Shown here: one piece after another, positions 44,300-56,284 of the stretch | How positions within the stretch are numbered: position 1 is the first letter of the stretch | Layout: the number at the start of each line of letters is the position of its first letter | NCBI GenBank assembly: GCA_029931535.1 | Contig: JAQPZY010001521.1 | Location: forward strand, 620,001-684,000 | Origin: Margaritifera margaritifera | Taxonomy: Eukaryota > Mollusca > Bivalvia > Unionida > Margaritiferidae | Reading direction: 5' to 3' | Length of the DNA stretch: 64,000 bases | Notes under the pieces: generated by a model | The model's input: the letters and a program-made list of their open reading frames with translations, nothing else | Told to the model about the DNA's origin: nothing | Database searches by the model: none | Program-made: the position numbers and the translations under genes

Positions 44300-46250
44300 G
44301 ACATATTTCATTATACGAGTAATACAGGTTGGAAGTATGCCTGTTTGAACTAAGGATTGGTTTATTGACTATTACAAGGGATCAGTTACTTAAGTGATGT
44401 ACACTGAGATAACGTGTGAATGTGTACATCCGGTTGGCATTTACTTGCCATTTTTTCACGAACGGAATATGTCTTTTATTTGCAGACATTTTTATGTACA
44501 GAAAAACAGCTTATGTTCAATTTCTCAAAGTTTAAACAAAATCCACTTCTGCTTTCCACTCAGTGGATTCATGATAAGTGTCAGTGACATTTTTGTTTCA
44601 CTGCATACAAACTATATATTGATGTACACTGCTTCAAAGTCTGTCAACAAAAAGGTATGGATCTTTCTTGGCTGTAAGTTTTTTCACAAACTCACTGCTG
44701 AGTGTTACTAGATATTTTAGTGAAGGAAATAGGATATGACTATTACCAAAACTTTAGAGCCATTTCTTCATAATCAGAGTACCATCCCCCACCCACCTGT
44801 AATGAATAGCCGTTAAGACTAAAATACTACGTTATAACGCCATTATAGCTTTTTGACAGACTTTGTTAAAATTACGTCACGCACATATCCGGATTTGTAG
44901 AATAAATATGATTGCATGCGAGTTAATTTAGTCACACCCCCATGACTCACAACAGAACTGGAATGCCTGACATTCATTTTCATGGACTTATTATCGAATC
45001 ATCACAAATGTAGGGGGCTTCACCAAAGCTTTACCCTGTAGTGGGTGGAAACCAATCCAAGAGTAGGATTGCAAAAAGTTGCTCACTCATTATATTGGAC
45101 CCGTGGACACTGAAATAAATATGAAGGTGCCTCGTACTGGAAATTCAACGTGAATTCTTTACTTGATTTCCAAATTATGTCATTATTATCGTGGATGTTG
45201 TGGCATTATTATTATTATTATTATTTGATACCTACAACGGGTTAGAGGGTGCGTCATGCACTTGAATAGACAGACAAATAGTTTGATACATAGATAGATA
45301 AATAGATCGAAAAAACTGTATGAGATAGATAGATAAATTATGTAATGCTCTGTCTGTTGCAATATAACATTGTTTTATTTAGCATACTTAAGAAATAGAG
45401 CATACTCGTCATATGTCATTTATCCCAGATAAACATCTGTTTTGTGAGCAGAAGGGGTGCTTTGATTATTGGTTTTGTGTGTGTAATATATTTCATACTT
45501 ATTTGGTCATATCTCCTAAAGTGAAAGTAGGTGTGTTTCTGTTTAGTGCATTCCGTTTTATCCGAAATGGGGATGCTACAAATCAGAAAGTTTATTATGT
45601 GATCTGTCCTTTGTGTGGCTGGAACGTATTTGGAATAATCACAATAATGACACCGATTTTCATAGCCAGAACTTATTAGAGAAAGGAATGAAAATCGATG
45701 CAGAAAAATCGAGTATTAAAGCAGCTTTCATCAATTGCCGCATAATTACGAAACTGTGAAAGAAAAAATGTTTGTACTGAAATTTCATGTAGTTGTTAAA
45801 ATCTTAAATAAAAAAAAAAACATAAAGATGCTCGTGCTATGCATCCAGGAACCGTTGTGAACAAAACCAAACGTTTTCTAATACACAAAAGTCTTATTTT
45901 TAATATTAGATACAGTTTTTCTAGTATTTGCAAATACCCCTGGTTTTCATTTATTGGCAGAAGTTGCAAAACCCATCTCTGCAGTAAGACTGTTTAATGT
46001 TTTGAACGTGGAACAGTATTTTGTACTTAGGGCCAAAACAATCGAGTGTATTATGAACCTTAGTTTCAAACATTTCTAAATACATTACAAAATTAGTGTG
46101 TGTATCCACATCAGCAATAAGAAACTATTAAACTATGTTATACATGAAATTGTGGTATTTTTCCTTTCACACTGTACAACAAACTTTCCCTTATTTCGCT
46201 TTAAGAAAAGAGTAATGAGTTACGTTTTCTATTGCCGTGATCCTGACTTT
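44300..46250. other. Unit B/C junction region, no supported gene
   Basis: Contains the B copies of the blocks at 36.5 and 37.5 kb and an ATT run near 45,208. Frames at 44,394-44,711 and 45,413-45,679 are open but have no conserved counterpart. Confidence 0.4.
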
Positions 46251-46361
46251 AAAATTCATGAGTGACTCTGTTATTTAACACATTATCTAGTCATGATACA
46301 CAGTTGAATAATTCTTTACGAAAATGCATATGATGTGGTCAGAAACATTATATAAAATGAT

Positions 46362-46595
46362 TTATGGCCACAAGAGGACATTGTCAACAACAACATACAG
46401 TTGCAATGACAACACAATTCCATTTAAGAATCCTAATATAGATGCTCCAACAGCAATTATAGCCAACTGTTCAAACGTTGCTGGTATGGAGTTAGTTCTA
46501 TTCAAAGCAGGTAAGCTTGATGGTACCAGGAAGGGAGTTATGATCGACCTTCTACCAAGCATGAAGAAAGAGCTGGTAGCACTTTTTGAGACACT
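46362..46595 (-). pseudogene. Single-membrane-span exon-like block, unit C
   Basis: The minus frame reads SSFFMLGRRSIITPFLVP, PALNRTNSIPATFEQ and LAIIAVGASILGFLNGIV, then continues about 20 residues beyond the stop position of unit B. A possible acceptor (AATCCTATAG) lies near 46,600. A plus-strand frame over 46,324-46,611 is longer, but its counterparts in units A and B are not open, so the minus strand is favoured. Confidence 0.35.
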
Positions 46596-47170
46596 CTATA
46601 GGATTAGGTAGGATGAGAGTTTAAAAACTAGAACCTGGGACATTGGTGTCATCATGGTCCTTGAGACTAGAGAGAGAATGTTTGATATAGCGAAAATTGT
46701 CTCTGTAGTTTCACTTCTAGTAGGTTTGCTCGAAGTGTCTTCTATCTGTAACAGCGATCATTCAAGTATTTTGCAAGACCCTCTTATGGCGGCTGTCGCA
46801 CAGAGCCACGCAAGAGTTTGGACAACGACACAATAGAGAATTTAATTTTCCAACCGATACATTATACAATTTCCTATAAGATAATTATTCCCCTTAATAT
46901 AGCTCTTGTGATCAGTACGATGAGGAGTAAAATAGTCTAAATAACTCGCCTACTGGACGAAATATAATATAACATAGCAATGCAAGCTTCAGGGTGATCA
47001 GTATCAAAATTTCGATACCATCAAAATATATGATGGCATTTTATTATTAAACATCAACACCCACAAGATTCGAGAGAACAGAAAATACCAAAGAATGGAA
47101 AGAGGAACAAAGAAAAGCACCAATTTATGAATAAAAGAGGCAGAACCTGATATATTTACTGGCGACATGC

Positions 47171-48223
47171 CTACGTTCTTTGGTGACTGAATTGTTCAAG
47201 GTTTTTCTCAACATCCCGCATAATGATGTAGTTACGGATTAATATTTCCTCTGGGAAGGTAATTAGGAGAACTTGGTCGCTAATTATGGAACTATTTAAG
47301 TACAGAGTGATAGATTCTCCCTGACTGAAGGTTTTGTTTTGAAGTTCACATAAGATGGTCCAGAACTTGTTCAAAGCGGCCTTCATATTGACTACATGAA
47401 TGGCGACTGCATCACCAGCGGCCAAATCAGTATAGATGGCTAGCTTTGGAAAATATCGAAGTTGCTCGTGAAACGTTTTCCAAGCTGAAAGGCCAACAAA
47501 TACTGATAGATAAAATCCACGAAATGACAACCAAATATCGCAATAACAATATTACGTCTGTCTTAAGCAAACCGGTGTTCTCAGTATGTTGCCGCTTTAT
47601 CTTACCTTGTCATTCAATATCTACTCATATTCAGATTCCATATTCCTATATAGAATTTATATTCGGACATATAACATTTGTTCCACGCATGCCAAATCAG
47701 AGAGTATAACAGGTTATTGGTAAATTTACTCGGATTGAAACTGGGTATATAGTGGGCCATGAGTCACGTTATATACTGGATATATCGATTCGATTCATTA
47801 TGATTGTCTGACTCTCATTTTATATAAAATATTTCCTTCAGAGACATATATTTACACAAACACACACGCACATATTTTCACTGACAATAAATATTTATAA
47901 AAATACTATTAAGAGTATAGATACTTCAATCCAAACGCGAGATCAGGAAAACTAGAAATGAAGTATTTCTCGAATAGCTAAAATGAATTCTGCTGCATCA
48001 GAATATAGGAAACATGTGTCAATCTGGCGACTACTCGTTTTAATAATGTAATCCCTTTTAGAAAGATCAAAACACATTGAATGTTCGCTGTTATCGAGAT
48101 CTATACCTGCACATTTTGAAAATCAAGGCTCGCTATCATTTCTTCAGCGTGGAGAGTCTTAAAATTCTTGAAGTTGTTGTCCAAAGACGTGACCATCTCG
48201 GAGTTACCTATAGCTTGAGTCAA
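47171..48223 (-). pseudogene. Decayed copy C of the four-helix secreted protein gene
   Basis: Exon 3 (48,107-48,223) has acceptor CTATCAG, starts TTG instead of ATG (LTQAIGNSEMVTSLDNNFKN) and ends at a GTATAG donor. Exon 4 (47,171-47,484) keeps its CTTTCAG acceptor but has a one-base deletion near LGKRFTSNFDIF that shifts the frame. After the shift helices C and D are well kept (EEILIRNYIIMRDVEKN). A deletion of about 50 bases removes the normal C-terminus, giving EQFSHQRT before a stop. Exons 1 and 2 were not found upstream. Confidence 0.75.
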
Positions 48224-48593
48224 CTGATAGGAAAACAATGCATTTGAAATTAGAACGTAAACTTTTATCCGAGATTATATTTCGTTGGTCATACTATTTA
48301 AATGATGTGGCAGGGATTAGAGTATTTTTGTTTTACTGCTTTCCATTTAAAGTTGTAAAGTTTAGTTCAATTGCTCATGAAACTTTCCCGAATGCGATTA
48401 AACTGTGGCTCATTTAGAGGGCTTCCTTTGAATTGTCCCATTTCTGCAGTTGAAAGAGAACATATTTGTTGTAACGAAAGACAGAGATATTTTACCATTT
48501 TCACCAACAGAACTACATAATAAACCTCCCACGACCACCACCACCCCTGTAAAAATAAATTATGGATCCACGCCTGCTAGAGTACCAATCATC

Positions 48594-48596
<3 letters not shown>

Positions 48597-48646
<50 letters not shown>
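48597..48646. repeat. GA microsatellite
   Basis: About 25 GA repeats upstream of copy C exon 3. Confidence 0.9.
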
Positions 48647-48647
<1 letters not shown>

Positions 48648-48659
48648 TGTTAAACTGTG

Positions 48660-51220
48660 AGTAAAGTCAATTAACATAGATGTAAATCTGAAGAGGCAGA
48701 TAGGCGAAAAGACGTTTATAAAATGATTTTCCGATACGTTATGAAAAGAAATTCTTAAAAGAGATATGCAGCTGTATATGTAAACATCATTACATAAAGT
48801 TAAACCTGTCGCTGAGAAGGGTTGTGAATCCTATTTAATGAACTTATTGAAACTATAAAGACTAAAATACTAAATAATAGAAAACAAATTATAACTCGAA
48901 TGACTGCCATTCATTGTCACCGACACATTAGCCAATCGTCGAACTTAATTCATGCGTAGGTGTGCAAAACATATATGCTCACACAGTATATTGGATCCGT
49001 GGGCGATTAAAAATATGAAGGTGTCTCTTACCGGATCTTCAAAGTGAATTAAAGGGAATTAAATGCTTGATTTCCTAGTGATGACATTATTATCGTGAAA
49101 TGTGTGGTATCTTTAATACTATCAATATTATGATTGTGATTTACTCATCAAAAAGGATTAGAGTGTGTAGTATGCACTTGAAAAAATAGACAGATAACAA
49201 TGCAGCATAGACAGACAGACAGATATATATATAGATATATAAAAGAGTATTTAAAACAGTAAAGATTCATTTGTGATAGAAGGTTGAAATTGGATCAATA
49301 GATCAGGACTGATGTATGCATGAACTACTAGAATGCACTTGATAAAGAGTCCAGGAGGTGGTTTTGAACTTAACAGTTGCAAAATAGAACAGATTTTACT
49401 TAAGCTCATAAGTGCTAGCACATAGTTAAGTGAAATCTGATATAAAATGTTCCATGTTTGCATTTTTCATCTAACTTAAAATGTGGAACATTTTACTACT
49501 ATCAACAACAATATGTCCAGTCTTGTCCATTCTTGAAATAGGTGCACTTGGTTTTTGTATTATTCAATGTTAATTACAACTGCAGATATCATTGTATATT
49601 TTATTGTTTTACAACCTTTCAGAGAAATGCATAATTCATTTTTATACATATTCCAATATTGTTCGTTATTTATTTGTCAGTACTGATCAATTTAAAATAC
49701 CATTTTGAATATCTTCTCAGGGCAAAATGTGCGATTGAAAATGAATTATTTATTGCTCTGCATATTGCCAAAGACCATTGTATATGTTGTATATTTAAGT
49801 CAAAAATCATACCCATCAAGAATTAATTGTCCAAGTAATCGTTGGTTTTGTGAGCACGGGGGGGGGGGTGAAAACACTATGATGTATGATGTATTTCTTT
49901 TTTAACATACTTCATAACGATTTTGTCATATCTATTAAAGTAAATTTAGGTACGCTTCAGTTTGGTATTTTCAGTGCTTTCAGCAATGGAGATGCTACGA
50001 GGCATGAAGATTATTATATAATGTGTCATTTGTAATGCTCGAAGGTATTTTGAATACGCAGAATAATGACAACAATTGTCATAGTCAGAACCTATTAGAG
50101 AAAGAGAAAAAGTCTAATATTAGAGTAAGTCTCATCAAGCAGCAAACATAAATGAAGCCAATGTATTAAAACATATATTTTTTACCTGAATAGTTATTAG
50201 ACTATGGAAAAACAAATAGTGTGTTCCCAAAATGTCAAGCAGTTGGAAGATATTAAGAAAATAAAGATATTAGTGCATAGGTACCCAGGAGCCTTTGTGG
50301 ACAAAAAACAAAAGTTTTCTCATCTAAAAAATCATTTTTAATATTAGCAAAAAAGTATAAAAAAACAAATAATCAATTTCTTATATCAGAAAATCATTTT
50401 CTTATATTAACAAATAATTTTCCAGTATAATAAAATCATTGTTTACTTCAAGAAATCTAATTTCGTATATATCGTATACGTTCTTATGTAAGAAGAGCAA
50501 TTTCTAATATTACAGAATATGCATCCATAGCTTGAATCTTTTTAATAAATAATATTAGAAAATGAAAAAACGTTCCGTTTTCCAATTTTAGAAATGGGGA
50601 TTTTATTATAAAATTCTTATTTAATTCCACCATACCTTCCCAGAAATCATTGGAGATAAAAATGGGTATTTGCATGTATTAGAATATGTATTGGTAGAGT
50701 TGGACCTTCATATGTTAATATGAAACATGACCTTCGGTTTCTTTGTTTATGATGCTTTTAATGTGCTTAATTCTGTTGATCTCTATAACTTTTTTTTATT
50801 GACTTTTAACGCATCAAACATAGCAAGATAGCAAGATATTTTAAATTACTTTGGTTTTGCCACCTTTGATGCATATTTGTACTAGATTTAAAATTGCATC
50901 TTATGTGGTGTTTCCGTAAAAATTATATATATGCCAGTTCTGGTGTGCGATCACACGAAGCATATATTGTTTAAGTGAAATAAAATGAGATGTAAATCTT
51001 GTTCAGTATTGTTTGCAATATGCATTGATGGAATCATATAATGGAGTGATGAGAGTTGCGTTAAAGTTAGATTTAGATATAGGGTGTGTTTTCTGTGACA
51101 TTAAAATGAGATTTACATGTACCATACACAACTTAGATAAATATGTTAATTTTAATATTTCTGCCTATTTTCAAGATTTGTGCTGAATCTGAATTTAATT
51201 AGAAAATCACACAGCTTACA
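48660..51220. other. Unit C distal part and spacer, no gene seen
   Basis: AT-rich with an AG/AT-rich stretch at 50,330-50,620 (repeated TTTTCTTATATTA-like phrases). G8-10 runs occur near 49,860. No supported gene. Confidence 0.4.
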
Positions 51221-51229
51221 ACCATTAAG

Positions 51230-51700
51230 TTTACACTTAAAACAACCACGTTGTCGATACTCGGTACTTTAGATATAACAGACCCAGATGTTCGTACTGT
51301 TCTTTCATTACTGAAAATACTTATTTTAGTGGCACCAATACTAAAGAACCATTTAGGATGCGTTGTGATACTAATTGTGCAACATCAAATGTTATTTATT
51401 GGATAACCTGTATAAAGTGTGGCATACAAGATGTTGGACTAACCCGTCAGCCAGTATCAAAACATCGAAACGCATGAACAAACATAGATTTGACATAAAT
51501 AACTTTATAGATCCATCTCTTTCATCTCTTGTTGCCAAACACTTTAATGACGGCTCCCATAATTTATAAGATATTTCTTTTAATCCAATTGATATTGTTA
51601 ATTCGGAAATGGAACGTCTGTTAAAAGAAACATATTAGATTCACCGTCTGGATACTTTCTATCCCAAAGGTCTAAATTTAAAGATTATATATGAAATTCT
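51230..51700 (+). pseudogene. Penelope-like element C-terminal GIY-YIG endonuclease fragment
   Basis: Across two frames the plus strand reads CDTNCATSNVIYWITCIKCG, then IQDVGLTRQPVSKHRN, KHRFDINNFID, VAKHFNDGSHN, SEMERLLKETY and IHRLDTFYPKGLNLK. This is the block order at the C-terminus of Penelope-like retroelement proteins: a Cys-rich entry, a GIY-YIG-type nuclease core (here YWIT and QDVGLT), a His/Asn segment, and a terminal LDT-x-x-P-x-GLN. At least two frame changes and a stop show it is dead. No reverse transcriptase domain was seen upstream. Confidence 0.6.
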
Positions 51701-51719
51701 TTAACAAAGTCATAATATT

Positions 51720-52755
51720 TGGTCATTTGTATTTTTTTTTATAGTTTATATTCACTATTTACTATATATCACAAATATCACATGTGCTGGCGTGCACTCA
51801 AAGCATACAAGATGTTATACAGTTTCATATGCATAAGACGTAACAAAATCATAAATTTCACAAATGAATATAAACACAATAAGGTTTCAGTTGTGAGAAA
51901 AATTGATTGATTTACAAATATCACTTGTGCAGACGTGTATTCACTACATATAACATTGTATACATTTTTTTTGGTCGTTTTTTTTTTTGTTGCTTTCTTT
52001 TTTTGGGGGGAGGGGGGATAGAATAATACGAAATGTAAAATGTCACAGATGAATATAAAAACAACAGGACAAGCTGCCTATTTTGTTTTAAGGGCAAGTA
52101 TTTAACAAGTGGTATCTATCTACACACAAACCAAAGAGGCTAGCCATTCACTGGCTGATTTACCATGGGTTCGTTAGTAGAGGATTGTAGAGAAAGAATA
52201 TTTATTAACTTCGCATCTGTTATTTAATCAATGGAGAACGTCCCAGCCTGCCGTGGTACTATATCAAACGGGAAATGTATATCGCAGTATCTGATATTAT
52301 CAAACTGACATTGCAGTGCCGGCTAGCTGCCAGTATAACCAAATAAGGCTACGATGCAAAGTAACACTCCCAATTTAAGATCAATTTCAGCTAACCACCT
52401 TTCCATTCCAAATCCAAATAAAGAACTCTTTAAGAAAGATTTTCAATTCGGGGTCACTAATTTAGAACAGAGATCCAAAAGAAATTAGAGAAAGTACAAA
52501 TATAAATGCATTTAATTATAATTTAATTCAATGGATGAAAAGTGAAATCTGTTCGATTTGACAAATACATTACAACTTTAAGTACAAATTCTCAAACCTT
52601 CTACTATGTTGTCTCACTTTTCTTGTACTGGTATATACACAATATACCTAGTTGGAGTATATTCTTACAAAATGTTCTGTTTATTATGTCCATATATACA
52701 CACAGCTTATTACTTATTATTATTATTATTTGTGCAATTGTACATGTACTCTATA
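51720..52755. other. AT-rich spacer, no gene seen
   Basis: Poly-T and G-rich patch near 51,967-52,018. The frame at 52,542-52,760 is hydrophobic and contains a TTATTA run; there is no evidence that it is a gene. Confidence 0.4.
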
Positions 52756-52764
52756 TGTAAATAT

Positions 52765-52850
52765 GCATATAATTGAGGGCCACAAGGAGGATTAGTTCCA
52801 TACAACTAATTGTGTCACCCTCTTTAAATAAAGTCGCTATTATTATTATT
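52765..52850 (+). mobile_element. Possible 3' end of a retroposon with ATT tail
   Basis: GGGCCACAAGGAGGATTAG... followed by TCTTTAAATAAAGTCGCTATTATTATT. An AATAAA signal just before an ATT-repeat tail is typical of LINE/SINE 3' ends in invertebrate genomes. No coding part is attached, so the family is not assigned. Confidence 0.35.
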
Positions 52851-52854
52851 AACG

Positions 52855-53000
52855 GACAAGTAAAACATAATTCAACATTATTTCTGAAATGGAACGTATT
52901 TTAAAGAAAATATGTAAAAAAATATATATATTGGATTGATCGTTTGGATACTGGCAGACAAAATTTTAAAAAGTTCCAAGTCTAAGATTATTTATAATCT
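52855..53000 (+). pseudogene. Second Penelope-like C-terminal scrap
   Basis: Reads IISEMERILKKI followed, after a frame change, by IDRLDTG-like sequence, paralleling the SEMERLLKE and HRLDT parts of the fragment at 51.6 kb. Short and degenerate. Confidence 0.35.
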
Positions 53001-53123
53001 TCATTCATTTATAAATTCATAATAGTCAATAAATTATACATATTTAAAACGAAAAACACTGTTTATCTCCATTTTTCATATATGTTCTAAATTCATATAT
53101 ACATACGTACTTAATGCGTACAT

Positions 53124-53242
53124 AGATACATACATACATACATACATACATACATACATACATACATACATACATACATACATACATACATACATACATA
53201 CATACATACATACAAACATACATACATACATACATACATAAA
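53124..53242. repeat. TACA tetranucleotide microsatellite
   Basis: About 28 repeats of CATA/TACA with one interruption. It yields Met-Tyr-Val-Cys artefact frames on the minus strand. Confidence 0.95.
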
Positions 53243-53705
53243 TGCATACATACAGACATACAGACACAAATAGATGCGTGGTTATGTATTGAACTTAGTT
53301 TCGTACATGACTGATGCTGCCCAGTTTAAATAGCTGTAGATGTGATATGTATCATTGACACCCTCAATTAAATGATTGTATAAATAATGTCTGTATGAAT
53401 ATATATCAGGTGGTGATTATTGGAACTTGCTGTTTTATTGTAGGATATGTTATACTAGTCAGTTCTTCGAACATGAAGCTACCGCGATAAAGCTGTTTGA
53501 ATAGGGTTACCATATACGAACTTTCAAAAAAGAGGAGACTAAATTTGGCTCTTAATATCTTTGGGGGCTATACTTAACGGCATATTGGGCAAGGGGTACT
53601 GGGAGGGTGAAATGTGCTTTGTAGTGGTTTATTCTGCTGTCCATAAATTAAATATATTTTTAATTACAGCATAAAAAGAATCATTATAGTTTTCACACGA
53701 ATGGA

Positions 53706-53709
<4 letters not shown>

Positions 53710-53771
<62 letters not shown>
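53710..53771. repeat. CT microsatellite
   Basis: About 30 CT repeats. Confidence 0.95.
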
Positions 53772-53776
<5 letters not shown>

Positions 53777-53880
53777 TCATAAAAGCATAAGGCAAAAGTT
53801 GAGCAAAGGAAAAATTTATGCATCAACTATCTAAGTTAAACGATACTCTAAATCTTCCTGTTTACTTGGAGATACCTATT

Positions 53881-54114
53881 GATATTCATTCACATGATCT
53901 GTAATAAGATAGTCTATAGATATTCATTCACATGATCTGTAATAAGATAGTCTAAAGATATTCATTCACATGATCTATAATAAGATAGTCTATAGATAGT
54001 CATTCACATGATCTATAATAAGATAGTCTATTGATATTCATTCACATGATCTATAATAAGATAGTCTATTGATATTCATTCACATGATATATAATAAGAT
54101 AGTCTATAGATATT
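53881..54114. repeat. 38-bp minisatellite, six copies
   Basis: Period of 38 bases with core GATATTCATTCACATGATCT then RTAATAAGATAGTCTATA. Copies differ by one to three bases. There are no unique spacers between copies, so it is not a CRISPR array. Confidence 0.9.
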
Positions 54115-54347
54115 CAATATCTTAAATTATAGACTGTTTCTCACCAACACTAGAAAGCAACGAACAATAAACATGAAAACATGTCTGTCTTTATGCTTTA
54201 ATCAGAGACAGACAGGACATATTGATACATAATCCGGATATAAGATATTCACTCGCTATTAAAAAAGTCAAACAGGAAAAAATGTCAAATATTTTTGTCA
54301 GAAACAAATTCTGTTTTTGTAGACATGAAATTGATGAATTGTTTCAA

Positions 54348-54354
54348 GAATACA

Positions 54355-54418
<64 letters not shown>

Positions 54419-54425
54419 TGTATTC
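54348..54425. repeat. Perfect palindrome: TA run flanked by inverted GAATACACTGATA
   Basis: A TA run of about 60 bases is bounded on the left by GAATACACTGATA and on the right by its exact complement TATCAGTGTATTC, so the whole 78 bases are self-complementary. Confidence 0.9.
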
Positions 54426-54530
54426 ATGTTTAAAGCAGCAAATTTGCCCCCCAAAAAAGATATAAATAGCAGAATAATACACGATGATGTCGAATTTTAA
54501 TATAAAACAATTCATGATAAATATACTGAC

Positions 54531-55681
54531 CTCGAATGTTGACGTCCCTGCAAGAGATTTTGCGTCATTGACGACTATGTGATATCGTCTCTTTGCTCGT
54601 TTTCTTATTTGCGGGGCCCCCACAGGGTGTCTTCATGGAGCAGTTAATATCGACAACTGGAGCACTAAATATACCATATAACTCTAGAGTAACCAAAAGA
54701 CCGCTGAGAACTTAGATATATGCAGTACATAAAGATAAGTAAATACGGTAAGTAAGTAACACATATGAGTATAGATGTAATACAGGTAGGAGATGTGCGT
54801 ATTTCAACAATTATTTACTTTATTGACTCATGCTACGGTTCAGTTTCTTAAGTTATATACACAGAGCTAAGGCGAAAATTTGTTCAGCCGGTTGGAATAA
54901 CTTGCCAGTCTTTACGAAAAAAGGATGAGATTGTTTGCTTGATTGTAACGCTGCCTGTTAAAATAAAACGGCAATCATTAAATTATTTTTCTTTTCCTTT
55001 TGTCATCGTCCTTTTATTGAAAACAAAATTAGTCAGCTGTGGTTAGTAAGTTTGAGAAATGTGAAAGAAACTTTCCAGGAATTATCAAAGTGATTTTTAA
55101 ATGATACATGTAACATTTTTCATCTTAAAGTCAGTACCTTTAAAATGCTCTACCTGGCAACATTTCGACCATTTTATCGTGTACAAGGAGGTATATTTGT
55201 CTATAATGGAGCTTATATATTAAATTTGACTATTTTCGATTGTTCTGACTTAAATATCTTTTTAAAGGGAGGGTACTGTTTGAAATGGAGTGGGAACTTA
55301 CCTCTGTTATAGAATCACGAGCCAACTACATTAGAATAGAAATGTCTACTTCCGATCAGGATTTGACTCAGAGTCCGTGCTGTGGAGGAGTTTCGACTTG
55401 GAATACTGCTACTTTAATGACTCGGATAAAGTATACGTTGACAACACATCCCTGACCTGCATATGGTTATAATGAAAATATACATATACCAAATTTCCAC
55501 AATTTTAGCCAGTAGATAGAAAAGTTTAGCCACTAAAAATAATAATAAAATGAATTCCAGGAATGTAATAGAGAAACATGGAATGATAATGAAAATCTTA
55601 TCATGTGATGTAGATATTTTTGTGTGTAAGACCATATTTAAAGAGAAAGAGAGAGAGATGCCTACCCAAATTGAATTTCAT
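54531..55681 (-). pseudogene. Decayed copy D (first two exons only) of the secreted protein gene
   Basis: The first exon (55,666-55,681, MKFNL+G, donor GTAGGC) and second exon (54,531-54,728) resemble those of the intact gene. The acceptor AG has become AT, a TAA follows four codons later, and two deletions (23 bases net) shift the frame before the kept AKSLAGTSTFE end and GTCAGT donor. Exons 3 and 4 are absent downstream. Confidence 0.75.
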
Positions 55682-55689
55682 TTTCGAAA

Positions 55690-56280
55690 ATATGTGAACT
55701 TATAAAAATTAGTATAAAATATTCAACTGAAGTTTCGCAAAGTTATGCTCTGTGTATAAAGTCTGTGGAAGTATAGATTGTATGTTGCTTTTATACCATG
55801 TCTTACCTACATGTGGAATTTCCCGTTGTCTCAGTAGATGATCCAGCTTTCCCTGCAGGATGAAATTTCGGATATTTGTTATCACATTACTAGACAGCGA
55901 ATTTGTCCTTGCCCACTTGCCTAATGAATTTACACGGTATGTAACATTCTTCCGGTAAGCTTTGGTTAGCTGCGTTCAATTTATCGGAAACGGACAAGTA
56001 AAACCAAGAAGTTTATTATGTGACATTTTTACTGTATTGCACGAACTGAATTAAATAGTTCACAAAATTTGTCTAGCTTTTTGTTAGGAATTATTTACGA
56101 TCGTATGTTAAGAATAGATTTTTAATTTTCTACACATATGTAGTCAAAAGTATTAGAATGAGATCATTTTAACCCCAGTAGTGATCATATAGCCTGGATA
56201 ACGACCAAATGTAATTAGTTGGTTGAGAGAATCAATTTGAAATGAACGACAGGTTACCGCTTAAGAGCAGTTAGGTATAG
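55690..56280. other. Unit D upstream flank
   Basis: Corresponds to 34.4-35.5 kb of unit A, including the GCCAGTTTTTCTATGC-like block in a more diverged form. The match breaks off at about 56,280, where retrotransposon sequence begins. Confidence 0.5.
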
Positions 56281-56284
56281 CACA

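Larger units (their letters stand above)
38600..45955. repeat. Diverged tandem unit B
   Basis: Second unit, about 7.3 kb, with the same block order as unit A. It carries a decayed copy of the four-exon gene and an open copy of the membrane-span exon. Confidence 0.65.
45955..50350. repeat. Diverged tandem unit C
   Basis: Third unit, recognised by the same start block, membrane-span exon, gene exons and distal blocks (49,250-50,110 match 36,950-37,760). It is shorter than A and B: the first two exons of the secreted-protein gene are missing. Confidence 0.6.

Noticed and set aside
46324..46611. 95-codon plus-strand frame in unit C
   Set aside because: The corresponding plus-strand frames in units A and B are closed, while the minus-strand membrane-helix frame is shared.
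53044..53267. Met-Tyr-Val-Cys repeat frames
   Set aside because: Products of the TACA tetranucleotide repeat.
53881..54114. Regularly spaced repeats resembling a CRISPR array
   Set aside because: Head-to-tail 38-bp units without unique spacers in an animal genome; a minisatellite.
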